A stretch of 64,000 nt of DNA from JBDHWG01 sp046328505 (GCA_046328505.1 JAXLWL010000004.1:496001-560000), one strand, 5' to 3'. Shown: positions 8,022 through 16,958, numbered from the stretch's first letter. Notes: a model not told the origin generated them from the sequence alone. Made by a program: numbers and translations.

Positions 8022-8301
8022 CAGACTCTCCGCGCTGATGGTATGCTTCATCGACGCGTGCGGCAAGCTCGGCGCCGAGGAGCATCTCGGCCCACAGGCG
8101 GCGCAGTTCGTCAGACGTTGCGTTCGGGTGGCGGCGGCACAGTCCCTGCCAGGCAAGACTTCGAGCAGCCTGGTTGAGTTGAACCATCACCTGGAGCTTG
8201 CGCCAGGCGGGCGCGGTTCTGCACCATTCGAGTTGCATCCGGTCAATTTCCGGGCTTGTGTCAGCCTGGAGCTCGCGCCATGTGGGGAGCCGCCTGGACA
8301 T
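8008..8301 (-). CDS. Small helical protein, partner of the nucleotidyltransferase
   Basis: 97 residues, mostly helical and charged: RRLPTWRELQADTSP, then WRKLQVMVQLNQAARSLA and a C-terminal LRRLWAEMLLGAELAARVDEAY. It has no membrane segment or metal motif. It begins 24 bases after the end of radC and overlaps the nucleotidyltransferase by 14 bases. Small genes of this form commonly precede AbiEii- or DUF6036-type nucleotidyltransferases and some act as antitoxins. I do not recognise a named family. The start at 8301 is ATG without a strong ribosome site, which fits reinitiation after radC. Confidence 0.65.
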   Translation of the reverse strand: MSRRLPTWRELQADTSPEIDRMQLEWCRTAPAWRKLQVMVQLNQAARSLAWQGLCRRHPNATSDELRRLWAEMLLGAELAARVDEAYHQRGESDADK

Positions 8302-8324
8302 CGTTTCACGGTGTACATCGTCCG

Positions 8325-9035
8325 TCAAAACCCTAGCCCCCTCTCTTTCATGCTGACGAACTTCTGTTGGCCGATGACGATGTGATCCAGCACGTTGATG
8401 CCCAGCAGATCGCCTGCCTGCACCATCTCTTTCGTCACGCGCACGTCGTCGCGGCTCGGCGTCGGGTCGCCGGACGGGTGGTTGTGGACGACGATGATCG
8501 CCGGGTGGTTGTGGCGCACTGCGTCCTTGAAGACCTCGGCGATGCGCACCTGGCTGCTGTTGACTGTACCCTTGTATACCGTCACGATGCCGTGCACCCG
8601 GTTCTTTGTGTCCAGCAGGAGCACGCGCAATTGCTCGTGGTCGAGGAGACTCATCTCCAGGGAAACCAGGTTCGCGGCATCGGCCGGGCTCGTGATGACC
8701 GGCCGGTCGGCGGGGCTGGCCGCCGCCAGCCGTTTCCCTAACTCCAGGGCGGCGAGAATCTGGCACGCCTTGGCCTCACCGAGACCGTGAATCGCGCCGA
8801 GCTCCTTCGCGGATGTCCTTGCAAGGCCGGGCAGGCCGCCGAACGTCGTCAGGATGCGCTGCCCCATCATGACGGCGTTCTCGCCTTTGATTCCAACCCG
8901 AAGAAGAATGGCCAACAGCTCCGCGTTGCTCAGCGATGCGGGGCCGTAGGCGAGGAGGCGCTCGCGCGGGCGCTCGTCCTCCTGCATGTCGGCGATGCGG
9001 TGGCTCGTGGTGTATTCGGCGATGGATGAGCCCAT
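8325..9035 (-). CDS. radC: RadC family JAB-domain protein
   Basis: 236 residues, the standard length. The N-terminal half has DERPRERLLAYGPASLSNAELLAILLRVG and a helix-hairpin-helix region (LGAIHGLGEAKACQIL). The C-terminal half is the JAB/MPN domain with its metal site complete: E near VRIAEVFKDAV, HNHPSGDPTPSRDD (H-x-H-x7-S-x2-D). RadC proteins are widespread putative DNA metalloproteins of uncertain biochemical role. GAGG lies 5 bases before ATG. It is the first gene of a three-gene minus-strand unit with the 97-residue protein and the nucleotidyltransferase. Confidence 0.92.
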   Translation of the reverse strand: MGSSIAEYTTSHRIADMQEDERPRERLLAYGPASLSNAELLAILLRVGIKGENAVMMGQRILTTFGGLPGLARTSAKELGAIHGLGEAKACQILAALELGKRLAAASPADRPVITSPADAANLVSLEMSLLDHEQLRVLLLDTKNRVHGIVTVYKGTVNSSQVRIAEVFKDAVRHNHPAIIVVHNHPSGDPTPSRDDVRVTKEMVQAGDLLGINVLDHIVIGQQKFVSMKERGLGF

Positions 9036-9208
9036 TGCAACCTCGCGATAGAGCGTGATTCGTGTATAACGAGTCGCGGGGGAGACGCCGTGTCGTTTGG
9101 GGCCGAGGTCAACATCAGAGTGAGAGGCTCACGTCGCGTCTCAGTCATTAGGGAACGAACCCCATCGATCGCTCGGTGGCGTTCACTAGCCGCCTCGATA
9201 GCGAGAGC

Positions 9209-10024
9209 TTAGCCCTTGCCAGCTTCGGACGCTCGGAAAGCCTCAACTACCTCCCGGATCGCTTCAACGATAGTCTCAGGGCGGAACTGCGCATGTGAAC
9301 TCTGCGGATCGACACGTAGCTCGCCATAAGGTATTGCCTGGACAAGAGCATTATGTCCGTCGCGCATGATTCTGCTTGTCGTGGCTATTACCGGCTGCAG
9401 TTGAGCGTATTCAGGTGGTAATTGGACCTCTTGCCCCGCAGAGAGAACTAGCACAGGTACATCCGGACAGAATCCCGCATCCGCTACTTGGCGACAGCTG
9501 GTCCGAAAGTCGTCGGCTGTCATGCCCTCTCCGTCAGACGAGAACTGGATTGCGTAGAACATTGCAGCTTCCTCTCCCAATTGCTCATCCACCCGCGTAG
9601 TTACGTCAGGGAAGGACGGGTCAACCAGAACGATTCCTGCAACATCTGTTGAGTACAATGTGGCGAACAGCTGCATGTTCAGGCCGCCTAAAGAGTGGCC
9701 GACAAGCACATAGGGTGGGAGAATAGATGCTGCTTGCAGCAACGCTCGTAGTTCCTCAACCATCCGCTGGCTCGTACGAGGCAAGGTTCCAGCGTCGCTC
9801 TCACCAACTCCGAAACGGTCATAACTACACACTCTCGTGAACTGGCCAACCATGCCTTGCACTGCTGCCCATGCAGACTTCCCTTCGCCAAGGCCTGCAT
9901 CAAGGATTACTGTTGGGATGCCATCGCCGCTGCAGGTAACGGCTAGGAGGTGCCCACCAACACTAATACGCGCGTTTTCGGGCGGGATGCGCAACACAGG
10001 CTCGTTCGCAGACACGTCTGTCAT
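9209..10024 (-). CDS. Alpha/beta hydrolase
   Basis: 271 residues with the alpha/beta hydrolase core: VILDAGLGEGKSAWAAV (oxyanion-hole strand region), SYDRFGVGESD, the nucleophile elbow VGHSLGGLNMQL, VLVDPSFPD, and a late GHNALVQ or SSHAQFRPE histidine as the possible catalytic base. There is no signal peptide, so it is cytoplasmic. The substrate is unknown. It is a single gene with its own promoter just upstream. The codon use is slightly less GC-biased than that of its neighbours, which could hint at transfer but is weak evidence. Confidence 0.82.
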   Translation of the reverse strand: MTDVSANEPVLRIPPENARISVGGHLLAVTCSGDGIPTVILDAGLGEGKSAWAAVQGMVGQFTRVCSYDRFGVGESDAGTLPRTSQRMVEELRALLQAASILPPYVLVGHSLGGLNMQLFATLYSTDVAGIVLVDPSFPDVTTRVDEQLGEEAAMFYAIQFSSDGEGMTADDFRTSCRQVADAGFCPDVPVLVLSAGQEVQLPPEYAQLQPVIATTSRIMRDGHNALVQAIPYGELRVDPQSSHAQFRPETIVEAIREVVEAFRASEAGKG

Positions 10025-10086
10025 GGGATTCTCCGGTAAATCTGGCTGCTTCCGAGAAACACACTCGGGTTGCTCTTACCCTCGTC

Positions 10087-10115
10087 ATGATAGCGGGGAA
10101 ACCGCAAGTAGTCAA
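10087..10115 (-). promoter_or_regulatory. Promoter of the hydrolase at 9209-10024
   Basis: Minus strand TTGACT (10115-10110), 17-base spacer, TATCAT (10092-10087). Each box matches the sigma70-type consensus at 5 of 6 positions, and it is 63 bases ahead of the start codon. Confidence 0.7.
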
Positions 10116-10354
10116 CAGGAGCGAGCGCTGTTAGGCGACTGTAGTCGACTCTCCCATCCCACCGGCTAAGGGGGAATACGATAGTCGATACTCATCTCAG
10201 GCGCTTTCAGAAACACCCGCTGGCTCAACCCTGCAACCTCGCGGCAAAGGGCGGGATGGTGCGCAATGTGACAGCGGGGGAGACGCCCGGTCACTCGACG
10301 CAGAGAACGGAAATGTAGATTTCGCCGCAAAATGCGACTCGTGCTCCCGCACGC

Positions 10355-10383
10355 TCGACAGCCCAAGACTATAGGTGTATAAC
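10355..10383 (+). promoter_or_regulatory. Promoter of the SDR-acyltransferase operon
   Basis: TCGACA (10355-10360), 17-base spacer, TATAAC (10378-10383); both boxes match 5 of 6. It is 37 bases ahead of the ATG at 10420. Confidence 0.7.
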
Positions 10384-10419
10384 TAACCAATGGTTCGCTG
10401 ACAGTGCGTGGAGGATCAT

Positions 10420-11226
10420 ATGCCTCGTACGCGTCGCACCGCCCTCATCACAGGGGCGTCCGCCGGAATCGGGCGGGAATTCGCAAAAGTGTTCGCGGAG
10501 CACGGCTTTGATCTGGTACTGGTCGCTCGACGTGCGGACAAGCTCCAGCAGTTAGCGGAGGAGCTTAGGCCTACCCACCGCGTCACCGTCACCGTGATTT
10601 CGCAGGATCTCACCCTTGAAGATGCGGCGCAAGCGGTGTTCGATAAGGTACAGGGCGCCGGAATCAAGATTGATGTACTCGTGAACAATGCAGGCATCTC
10701 ATTTTTCGAGGCCTTCGCGGATACACCTCTGGACCAGCACGTGAGGCTCCTTCAGCTCAACGTCGTTGCCCTCACAGCGCTCACGCGGATATTCGTGGAC
10801 CCCATGATCGAGCGCGGCTGGGGTAGAATCATCAACCTCGCGTCGGTAACCGCCTTCCAGCCCACGCCCTCGTTGGCGCTTTACGGTGCCAGTAAGGCGT
10901 TTGTGCTTTCCCTATCAGAGGCCTTAGCTGAGGAACTCCGAGGCACCGGCGTGACGGTCACGGCCGTGTGTCCTGGTTTCACGGACACACCAATGGTTCG
11001 CAATGCCCTTGCAGCGCGAGGCGGCCAGCGTCCGGTCGCCTCCTTCTTGCTCCTCGACCCAGAGGGTGTCGCGCGCGAAGGCTATCGGGCGGCTATGCGC
11101 GGTAAAGTCATCCAGGTAAACGGCTTGCCGTACAGGCTGACCGCGCAGTTAGTGAGGTTCCCGCCTCGTTGGCTCACTCGAACGATTGCGGGTCTTGTGG
11201 GGCGGCTGGCGTTGAGTGAATACTGA
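10420..11226 (+). CDS. Short-chain dehydrogenase/reductase (SDR)
   Basis: 268 residues. The Rossmann nucleotide site TALITGASAGIGREFA, the NNAG motif (VLVNNAG), the catalytic Ser (INLASVTAF) and Y-x3-K (YGASKAF) are all present, with PGFTDTPM after them. The Arg-rich segment after beta2 (LVARRADKL) suggests NADPH. A GTG at 10408 is in frame, but GGAGG overlaps it and lies 5 bases before ATG at 10420, which decides the start. The wax ester synthase gene follows after 30 bases, so a role in making or reducing lipid precursors (for example fatty aldehyde or alcohol) is plausible but unproven. Confidence 0.85.
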   Translation: MPRTRRTALITGASAGIGREFAKVFAEHGFDLVLVARRADKLQQLAEELRPTHRVTVTVISQDLTLEDAAQAVFDKVQGAGIKIDVLVNNAGISFFEAFADTPLDQHVRLLQLNVVALTALTRIFVDPMIERGWGRIINLASVTAFQPTPSLALYGASKAFVLSLSEALAEELRGTGVTVTAVCPGFTDTPMVRNALAARGGQRPVASFLLLDPEGVAREGYRAAMRGKVIQVNGLPYRLTAQLVRFPPRWLTRTIAGLVGRLALSEY

Positions 11227-11256
11227 CGGAATGTCAAATTCTTTGGAGGCACTCGA

Positions 11257-12735
11257 ATGGCCAAACCTAGATTGAAGCACCGTCTCACAACGCTCGACGC
11301 AACTTTCCTCTATTACGAAAAGAAATCGGCTCCGCTACACATCGGGAGCGTTTCAGTATTCGATGGGGAGATTCCATTTGCTCGGTTTGTGGAAAGTGTC
11401 GAGGCCAAACTCCACCTTCTCCCGCGCTACCTCCAACTAGCGGCCCCGCCTCCGCTCCACCTGGGCCATCCACGCTGGGAGGCTGACCCCGATTTTGACA
11501 TCCGCCGACATATATTCGAGCTACGCCTGGAGCCCCCGGGGTCGGAGGACCGATTGCGCGAGCTGGCCGGCCGGCTCTTCGGTAAGATGCTGCCCCGCGA
11601 CAAGCCTTTATGGGAAATCTATATCATTCACGGGGTGGAGGGGAACCGCGCGGCGATGCTCGTGAAGGTGCACCACGCGATGGTGGACGGTATTTCGGGC
11701 GTGGATCTCCTCAAGATTGTCCTGGACACATCGCCCGTCCCTGGCGCTCTCCCGAAGCCTGTGTCTTACGAGCCGCCGCCCCCGCCCGATCTCCAAACGG
11801 AGGTCATTGATTCCGTGCTCGATACCACGGAAGAAAGCTTGAGAGGCTGGATCGAGGTGTGGCGGGAGTTGAGAAGCATGCGCCAGGACTTCAGGACGGA
11901 GGCTGCACGTAAAGGGTTGCGCCGGATAAGAGGCAGGCTGCCGCGACTATTCCTCCCCCCGGCTCCGCTACCCTTCAACGGCTCTCTCCGCGGCCGGCAA
12001 CAGGTCGCGTGGAGTCAGTTCCCCTTTGCAGAGATTCGCGCGATACGGGCGGCCCTGAATGGAACGGTCAACGATGTCGTGCTTACCATTCTGTCAGGTG
12101 CGGTCGCGCGTTATATCGAGACGCGTGGGGTGCAGCCCGAGCGCCGCCATCTTCGACTGATGATCCCGGTCAGTATGCGGCGGGAGGAGGAGCGCGGAAA
12201 GCTGGGGAACATTGTCTCGATTCTACCTCTCGATATCCCGCTCGCCCTCGCTGATCCGGTCGCCCGTTTCAAATTCATCCAGGAGACCAGTCAGGCATCG
12301 AAAGAAATCCATCTGGCGCAAGGCGTCAATCTTCTGAGGTATTTGGCCGCAAATGTCCCACCACCAATCCAGGCCGTTGTGGGTGCGGTGGGCAGGACCT
12401 CGACGCCGATCTTCAACATGGTCTGCACCAATGTGCCGGGGCCTCAGGTCCCTTTGTACGTCCTGGGCAAGCGGATGATCGCATACTACCCCTATGTACC
12501 TATTGCGCACCGCACCGGCTGTAACTGCGCTATCCTGAGCTACGACCAGAACCTCGCGTTCGGCCTCACTGCCGACACGCGGTTGATGCCGGACGTCGAG
12601 CGGTTCAAGGCATTCCTGGATGAGGCTTACCTCGAGCTACGAACGGCCGCTGGTGTGCTGCCGAGCGAGTCGGTGGAGTTGCAGCCGAACCCAGGGCCTC
12701 TGAACAAACGACTGAGGCCTAGCCGAGAAAAGTAA
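11257..12735 (+). CDS. Wax ester synthase / acyl-CoA:diacylglycerol acyltransferase (WS/DGAT)
   Basis: 492 residues, the normal size. The enzyme esterifies fatty alcohols or diacylglycerol with acyl-CoA, making storage wax esters or triacylglycerol at the membrane. The active-site motif H-H-x3-D-G is present as VKVHHAMVDGISG. Other family blocks are LTTLDATFLYYE at the start, PLWEIYIIHGVEG, TVNDVVLTILSGAV, and a late NVPGPQVPLYVLGKRM. GGAGG lies 8 bases before the ATG. It follows the SDR gene with a 30-base gap and overlaps the 3' end of a convergent hydrolase by 17 bases. Substrate preference cannot be read from sequence. Confidence 0.92.
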   Translation: MAKPRLKHRLTTLDATFLYYEKKSAPLHIGSVSVFDGEIPFARFVESVEAKLHLLPRYLQLAAPPPLHLGHPRWEADPDFDIRRHIFELRLEPPGSEDRLRELAGRLFGKMLPRDKPLWEIYIIHGVEGNRAAMLVKVHHAMVDGISGVDLLKIVLDTSPVPGALPKPVSYEPPPPPDLQTEVIDSVLDTTEESLRGWIEVWRELRSMRQDFRTEAARKGLRRIRGRLPRLFLPPAPLPFNGSLRGRQQVAWSQFPFAEIRAIRAALNGTVNDVVLTILSGAVARYIETRGVQPERRHLRLMIPVSMRREEERGKLGNIVSILPLDIPLALADPVARFKFIQETSQASKEIHLAQGVNLLRYLAANVPPPIQAVVGAVGRTSTPIFNMVCTNVPGPQVPLYVLGKRMIAYYPYVPIAHRTGCNCAILSYDQNLAFGLTADTRLMPDVERFKAFLDEAYLELRTAAGVLPSESVELQPNPGPLNKRLRPSREK

Positions 12736-13537
12736 GAACGTCGCGGTTGAATTCCTCGGCCCGCTCGATGATCGGAATGTGGCCGGTGTTGGGATAGAGA
12801 ATGAGGCGGGCCGGTTGAATCCTCCGCGCCAGGTTGATACCATTCTTCACCACCACGAGTGGATCGTCCTTACCGTGGATGATCAGGGTTGGGACCTGGA
12901 TCCGATCCAGACGATTCGACACATCGTGCCGCAGACAGGCGCATAACTGGCGAGTATGGGCGCCTATGGTGATCGGCCGGTAGCGGCCGATCGCGACAAT
13001 TCGCTCCATCTCTTCGGGGTGGTTCTCGGCGTAGCCGGGCGCCGTAATCTGGGAGTAAATCCTTCGCGTTAGCTCGCCGACTTCGAGTTTGCCACGCCTT
13101 ACCAGCAGGGTCAGCATACGGGGCGACGGCCAGGCATGGCCCAGGCCGCCTGCGGACGTGGAGACCAGGACAAGTTTGTCCACCAGGTCGGTATGGCGCA
13201 GGGTCAATTCCAGGGCAATGTACCCGCCCATCGAGATGCCAATGACGTGCGCCTTGTCGGCACCAAGCGCTCGCAGGACGGCGACGGCATCGTCAGCTTG
13301 GTCAGCAATGCGGTAGGGGCCCCTTACCGAATCGCTATCTCCGGCATCGCGATGGTCAAGCGCGATGGTGCGATACTCCCGGCCAAACACCTCCATCTGC
13401 TTATACCAGCCGTGACGTTTGGCCGCCAGTCCGGTCAGGAGCAAGATTGTTCCCTTTGGATGGGGCGGGCTCACCTCATCGTAGGCGATTTTTCGACCCT
13501 TGATGGTCACAAACGACGGCGGCTTGATGTCCAACAT
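12719..13537 (-). CDS. Alpha/beta hydrolase
   Basis: 272 residues. Core motifs are TILLLTGLAAKRHGWYKQ, LDHRDAGDSD, the nucleophile elbow VIGISMGGYIALEL, the acid in LIIHGKDDPLV and a terminal His in NTGHIPIIER. No signal peptide. The motif set resembles esterases and aclacinomycin methylesterase-like enzymes. Its last 17 bases overlap the end of WS/DGAT on the other strand, so transcription of the two genes may interfere. Whether it acts on the same lipids is unknown. Confidence 0.83.
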   Translation of the reverse strand: MLDIKPPSFVTIKGRKIAYDEVSPPHPKGTILLLTGLAAKRHGWYKQMEVFGREYRTIALDHRDAGDSDSVRGPYRIADQADDAVAVLRALGADKAHVIGISMGGYIALELTLRHTDLVDKLVLVSTSAGGLGHAWPSPRMLTLLVRRGKLEVGELTRRIYSQITAPGYAENHPEEMERIVAIGRYRPITIGAHTRQLCACLRHDVSNRLDRIQVPTLIIHGKDDPLVVVKNGINLARRIQPARLILYPNTGHIPIIERAEEFNRDVLTFLG

Positions 13538-13706
13538 CGCATCCTCCCATGAAACTGAACGGCAGAGGGGTAACGGGCTTGGCTAACAACGCTTCAGGCT
13601 TGAAGTCAAACTTCTCGACGACCTCATACCCCTCGGCCACAATTGCCTTGGAACGGTGGTCTCAATCCGGCTCATGATTCTACATTTGCCGCCAGTGGCC
13701 GTCAAG

Positions 13707-14036
13707 TCAGTCGAACTCCTCAGCCGGCCGATCCTCTCGGACCTCATAGTGCTGCGAACGCGCATCAAATCGTGCCAGCACGGCACGGGCCTTCGGCGGT
13801 ACGACCGCCACTTCATAGTCGTTACCTGCGAACTGGCGAACAGCTTCAAGATCCCGGAAGCTCATGATGGTAACAAACTCAACCTCGTCACCTATGTCGC
13901 GACGTAGGAGCCGTATACCGTGGTATCCGGGAATCTGGCGGTCACCTATTCCTTGGAAGATCTCTTCCTTCAACAATGCCTCATAGGTGGCGGCATTCGC
14001 CTGAGTTGTCCATCCGTGCCAGATGCGCATAATCAT
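13707..14036 (-). CDS. Antibiotic biosynthesis monooxygenase (ABM)-like protein
   Basis: 109 residues with a ferredoxin-like fold pattern: MRIWHGWT, YEALLKEEIFQGI, PGYHGIRLLRRDIGDEVEFVTIMSF and LEAVRQFAGNDYEVAVVP. These are ABM-domain features, found in small dimeric heme-degrading or quinol-modifying enzymes and in many proteins of unknown role. GGGGAGGT lies 6 bases before ATG at 14036, so a longer in-frame start upstream is rejected. It has its own promoter of the recurrent TTGACC/TATCCT type. Confidence 0.75.
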   Translation of the reverse strand: MIMRIWHGWTTQANAATYEALLKEEIFQGIGDRQIPGYHGIRLLRRDIGDEVEFVTIMSFRDLEAVRQFAGNDYEVAVVPPKARAVLARFDARSQHYEVREDRPAEEFD

Positions 14037-14124
14037 GAAACTACCTCCCCAATCTCGATCTCGATTCGGTGAGTAGCGTTTCTTGAGCGCTCCGTCGACC
14101 ATTTTGTCCAGAGATTAGATGCAG

Positions 14125-14153
14125 AGGATAGCAGAAGGGGGGGAGGTGGTCAA
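14125..14153 (-). promoter_or_regulatory. Promoter of the ABM-like gene (recurrent type)
   Basis: Minus strand TTGACC (14153-14148), 17 bases ending in TTCTGC, TATCCT (14130-14125). The TTCTGCTATCCT core is identical to that of the promoters at 19231-19259 and 21750-21778. Confidence 0.75.
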
Positions 14154-14219
14154 GAGCAGGACAGACGGCGGCTCGCTATCCTGATGTGTAAAGCTCAGTA
14201 CTTGATTTGAGGAAAGGCA

Positions 14220-15137
14220 ATGAACCCAGCCTATACTTCTCGCCCCTTTCAAAATGAAGCCGACTACGATCTGATGCGCCAGTTGCTGATCCAGACTTAC
14301 CCGCTCTGTTCGCCGCCGCTCAACTTGCTCGTGGGCGAGCTTGATTGGTGGCGGTCCACGACCAACGACCCCGAACAGATGAGCAAGGTGCGGCTGTGGT
14401 TTGATGACGTCGGCGCACTCGTCGCCTTTGTCTGGCTACGCGGCGATCAGATCGAGGTGATGATCCACCCCGATCACCGCCAGCTGGAGCGGCAGATATT
14501 GCCGCGGGCAGAGGCGGACTTGGCTCAATCACTCGATGCCAGGCAAGCAGGCAGCGATGCGCGCAGCTTTCACTATTGGAGCTATGAGCAGGATCATGTG
14601 CGAAACGCCATGCTGCAAGCGTTTCGCTATCAACGGGTTGAGGACGAGTTCATGGTCTGCCATCGACTGAACGTGACTGACGCACCGCCGCCACGCCCAC
14701 TGCCCGCAGGCTACGTAGTACGCAGCTTTGCTGGGGAAAGCGAGATTCAGAGTCGGGTTGATGCCCACCGCTCCGCCTTTCATCCATCAAGGATGACGGT
14801 CGAAAAGCATCGCAAGGTGATGGTTTCGCCCACCTATCGCCAGGCGCTGGACATTGTCTGTGCGGCAATCGACGGCGCAATCGCCGCTTGCACAATTGTC
14901 TGGTTTGATGAGGTCAACCGGGTCGGCATCTTCGAGCCGGTCGCCTGTCATACCGACTATCAGCGCCAGGGGCTAGCCAGCGCGGTGATGATCGAAGGGC
15001 TGCGCCGCATCTACACATTGGGTGGTACGGTCGCCCTGGTAATGTCTCACCGCGACGATTCGCCCGGCGCCCACACCTATCGCAGCCTCGGCTTCGAGAT
15101 GATCGGACGACTATATCAGTGGAGAAAGGAATTCTAG
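14220..15137 (+). CDS. GNAT family N-acetyltransferase (tandem domains)
   Basis: 305 residues, long enough for two GNAT folds. The C-terminal one is clearly active in form: FEPVACHTDYQRQGLASAVMIEGLRRI holds the acetyl-CoA pyrophosphate loop (Q-x-x-G-L-A), followed by SHRDDSPGAHTYRSLGFEMIGR. The N-terminal half (SRPFQNEADYDLMRQLL, IEVMIHPDHRQ) is more diverged. GAGGAAAGG lies just before the ATG. Substrate unknown. A strong hairpin follows the gene. Confidence 0.8.
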   Translation: MNPAYTSRPFQNEADYDLMRQLLIQTYPLCSPPLNLLVGELDWWRSTTNDPEQMSKVRLWFDDVGALVAFVWLRGDQIEVMIHPDHRQLERQILPRAEADLAQSLDARQAGSDARSFHYWSYEQDHVRNAMLQAFRYQRVEDEFMVCHRLNVTDAPPPRPLPAGYVVRSFAGESEIQSRVDAHRSAFHPSRMTVEKHRKVMVSPTYRQALDIVCAAIDGAIAACTIVWFDEVNRVGIFEPVACHTDYQRQGLASAVMIEGLRRIYTLGGTVALVMSHRDDSPGAHTYRSLGFEMIGRLYQWRKEF

Positions 15138-15155
15138 CCTGTGGAACGTCAAACA

Positions 15156-15190
15156 TAGACCTGACGAGCTTCCAAGGCCCGTCAGGTCTA
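15156..15190. terminator. Hairpin between convergent genes
   Basis: Perfect 11-bp stem (TAGACCTGACG at 15156-15166 with CGTCAGGTCTA at 15180-15190) and a 13-base loop, between the GNAT gene and the sulfatase gene. No T run, so it may act in both directions with help. A very similar sequence forms the hairpin at 35209-35244. Confidence 0.55.
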
Positions 15191-15233
15191 CTAGCGTGCG
15201 GACTATTCTATTGTGCGCGATCCAGAGCGAATG

Positions 15234-16958
15234 CTACGGCGCACTTGCGGAACACGCGGGCGCCGCGACGAGGGGCTGCGCCTCGATCGCGCGGCATGTC
15301 GCCCCCGCGCACCGGTGGAGCGCCTGCGACCACGCCGACAACTGGCTGACGAGCGCTTGGTTCGCGGGGTCTGAGGCGACGTTCTTTTGCTCATGCGGGT
15401 CGCAGCGCAGGTTGTACAACTCCCGAACCGGTGGCGTGGTGCCGGTCTCGTACTCAGCAAACGCCAGGTCCGCGGTTCGCACGCCGACAAACGGTGGGAT
15501 GTCGAACTTGCCCTTGGCTGCCTTATCGATCAGGTCCATCTGGTCCGGTGGCTCCAGGGTGTTCGGGTCGCCGCCGAACCCTGTCTTCGGCGCTGTGACT
15601 TGCGTGTCGGGGCCGCCGTGCTCGAGCAGCAGCGCGTTTCGCCAGTCAGGGGGAGTCTGGCCGTGGAGCAGCGGCACCAGGGAGCGTCCATCCACCGTCG
15701 CCGGCGCCGTCGCCCCGGCAATCGCCGCGAACGTCGGGGCATAGTCCACGTTGGCGGTGATGGCGGACACGGTGCTGCCCTTCGCGACGCCGGGACCGCG
15801 CACGATGAGCGGCACATGCAGGTCTTCCTCGTACAGCGTGTTCTTGCCCGCGCCGAGACGATGCTCACCCATGTGGAAGCCGTTGTCCGACGTGAAGAAG
15901 ATGTAGGTGTTGTCGAGTTGATGGTTGGCGGCCAGGGTGTCGACGACGGTCTGAACCATATCCTCGACTGCTTCCATCGCCTGAAGCCGCTTGTCGTAGA
16001 GCTGGGTCATCGCCGTGATCTGCTTCCTGGACAGCGGGGGCCGCGCCTGGATCCAGGCCGGCTTGTCGCTGACGTCCTTTTCGTTGAATGACGGCGGCCG
16101 CGGAAGAGGGACGTTCAGGAAGTCGTGCTGGTAGCGAGGGGCCGCTGCCGCCGGCTGGTGCGGATCGTAGGGGGCGATGTACATGAAGAACGGAGTGTTG
16201 TCCTGGGCGGCCTGCTGGATGAAAGTCTGCGCCTTCCCCGACAGGACATCGACCATGTACTGGTTGCTGTAGACGACCGGGGTGCCGTTCTCATTCATTG
16301 TGTAGTTATACTCGCCGTACGGGTCGCCGGCCTCCGGGCTGTACCACTGGCTCCAGCCGGGCGGGACGTAGTTCGGCGGTGTGGGGTTGCCGTTCTTGTC
16401 CTTGCCGACGGGATAGCCGTTCAGGTACTTGCCCATGAGGACGGTGCGGTAGCCCGTTCCCTGGAGCCAGGTCGCCATGGTGGAGGCCTCTTCGCCATTC
16501 TTGTAGAACGTGTGGAAGCCGCCGTCCGATTCCGTGGTGCTGTTGTTGAAGATGTCGGTGTTGTGGGCGTACTCGCCCGTCAAGGTGGACGCGCGCGACG
16601 GACAGCACAGCGACAGGCTCACGAAGTGATCCTCGAACGTCATCCCCTGGTCGGTGAGCAGCGACTTGATGCGGGGCATGTACTTTGGGTTCAGCGAGTC
16701 CAGGTTCACATCCAGGTCATCGGTCAGGATGAACACAATGTTGGGACGCCGGGCTGCTGTTGTCGGCCCGTCGGGGGCCGGCTGGGCAGCCTGTGCATCC
16801 GTTGCTGCGCCGGCCGAGTCAGCGCCAGACGCCAGGCGCGTCAGGGCGACGCCCGACAGCGAGAGCGACGCCATCGCCGGGCTACAGGCCGTGACCAGGA
16901 CCAGCAGTACACCCACCACCGCCGTAACTGTTCCGATACGCAATCCTTTGTTCAACAT
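15234..16958 (-). CDS. Lipoprotein sulfatase (alkaline phosphatase superfamily)
   Basis: 574 residues. The N-terminus is a lipoprotein signal (LLVLVTAC, Cys25). The sulfatase core begins at NIVFILTDDLDVN with the metal-binding Asp pair. SLCCPSRASTLTG holds the C-x-P-S-R modification site: Cys118 would become formylglycine, the nucleophile that hydrolyses sulfate esters. MGKYLNGYP (Lys), YIAPYDPH and FTSDNGFHMGEHRLGAGKN supply further metal and substrate ligands. It would act outside the cell, probably on sulfated polysaccharides. AAGGAG precedes ATG. Activity needs a modifying enzyme; the only related protein in the window (22388-23320) lacks the expected cysteines. Confidence 0.9.
   Translation of the reverse strand: MLNKGLRIGTVTAVVGVLLVLVTACSPAMASLSLSGVALTRLASGADSAGAATDAQAAQPAPDGPTTAARRPNIVFILTDDLDVNLDSLNPKYMPRIKSLLTDQGMTFEDHFVSLSLCCPSRASTLTGEYAHNTDIFNNSTTESDGGFHTFYKNGEEASTMATWLQGTGYRTVLMGKYLNGYPVGKDKNGNPTPPNYVPPGWSQWYSPEAGDPYGEYNYTMNENGTPVVYSNQYMVDVLSGKAQTFIQQAAQDNTPFFMYIAPYDPHQPAAAAPRYQHDFLNVPLPRPPSFNEKDVSDKPAWIQARPPLSRKQITAMTQLYDKRLQAMEAVEDMVQTVVDTLAANHQLDNTYIFFTSDNGFHMGEHRLGAGKNTLYEEDLHVPLIVRGPGVAKGSTVSAITANVDYAPTFAAIAGATAPATVDGRSLVPLLHGQTPPDWRNALLLEHGGPDTQVTAPKTGFGGDPNTLEPPDQMDLIDKAAKGKFDIPPFVGVRTADLAFAEYETGTTPPVRELYNLRCDPHEQKNVASDPANQALVSQLSAWSQALHRCAGATCRAIEAQPLVAAPACSASAP

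Larger units (their letters stand above)
10025..10419. other. Intergenic region between divergent genes, with two promoters
   Basis: About 395 bases between the hydrolase (minus) and the SDR gene (plus). I see a promoter for each gene, annotated separately, and no convincing coding sequence. A minus-strand frame at 10166-10390 ends with a plausible-looking LKAPEMSIDYRIPP, but it has no ribosome site or recognisable family and could at most be a remnant. Confidence 0.6.

Noticed and set aside
10166..10390. Minus-strand ORF of 74 codons in the hydrolase-SDR gap
   Set aside because: No ribosome site, no family, and it spans the SDR promoter.
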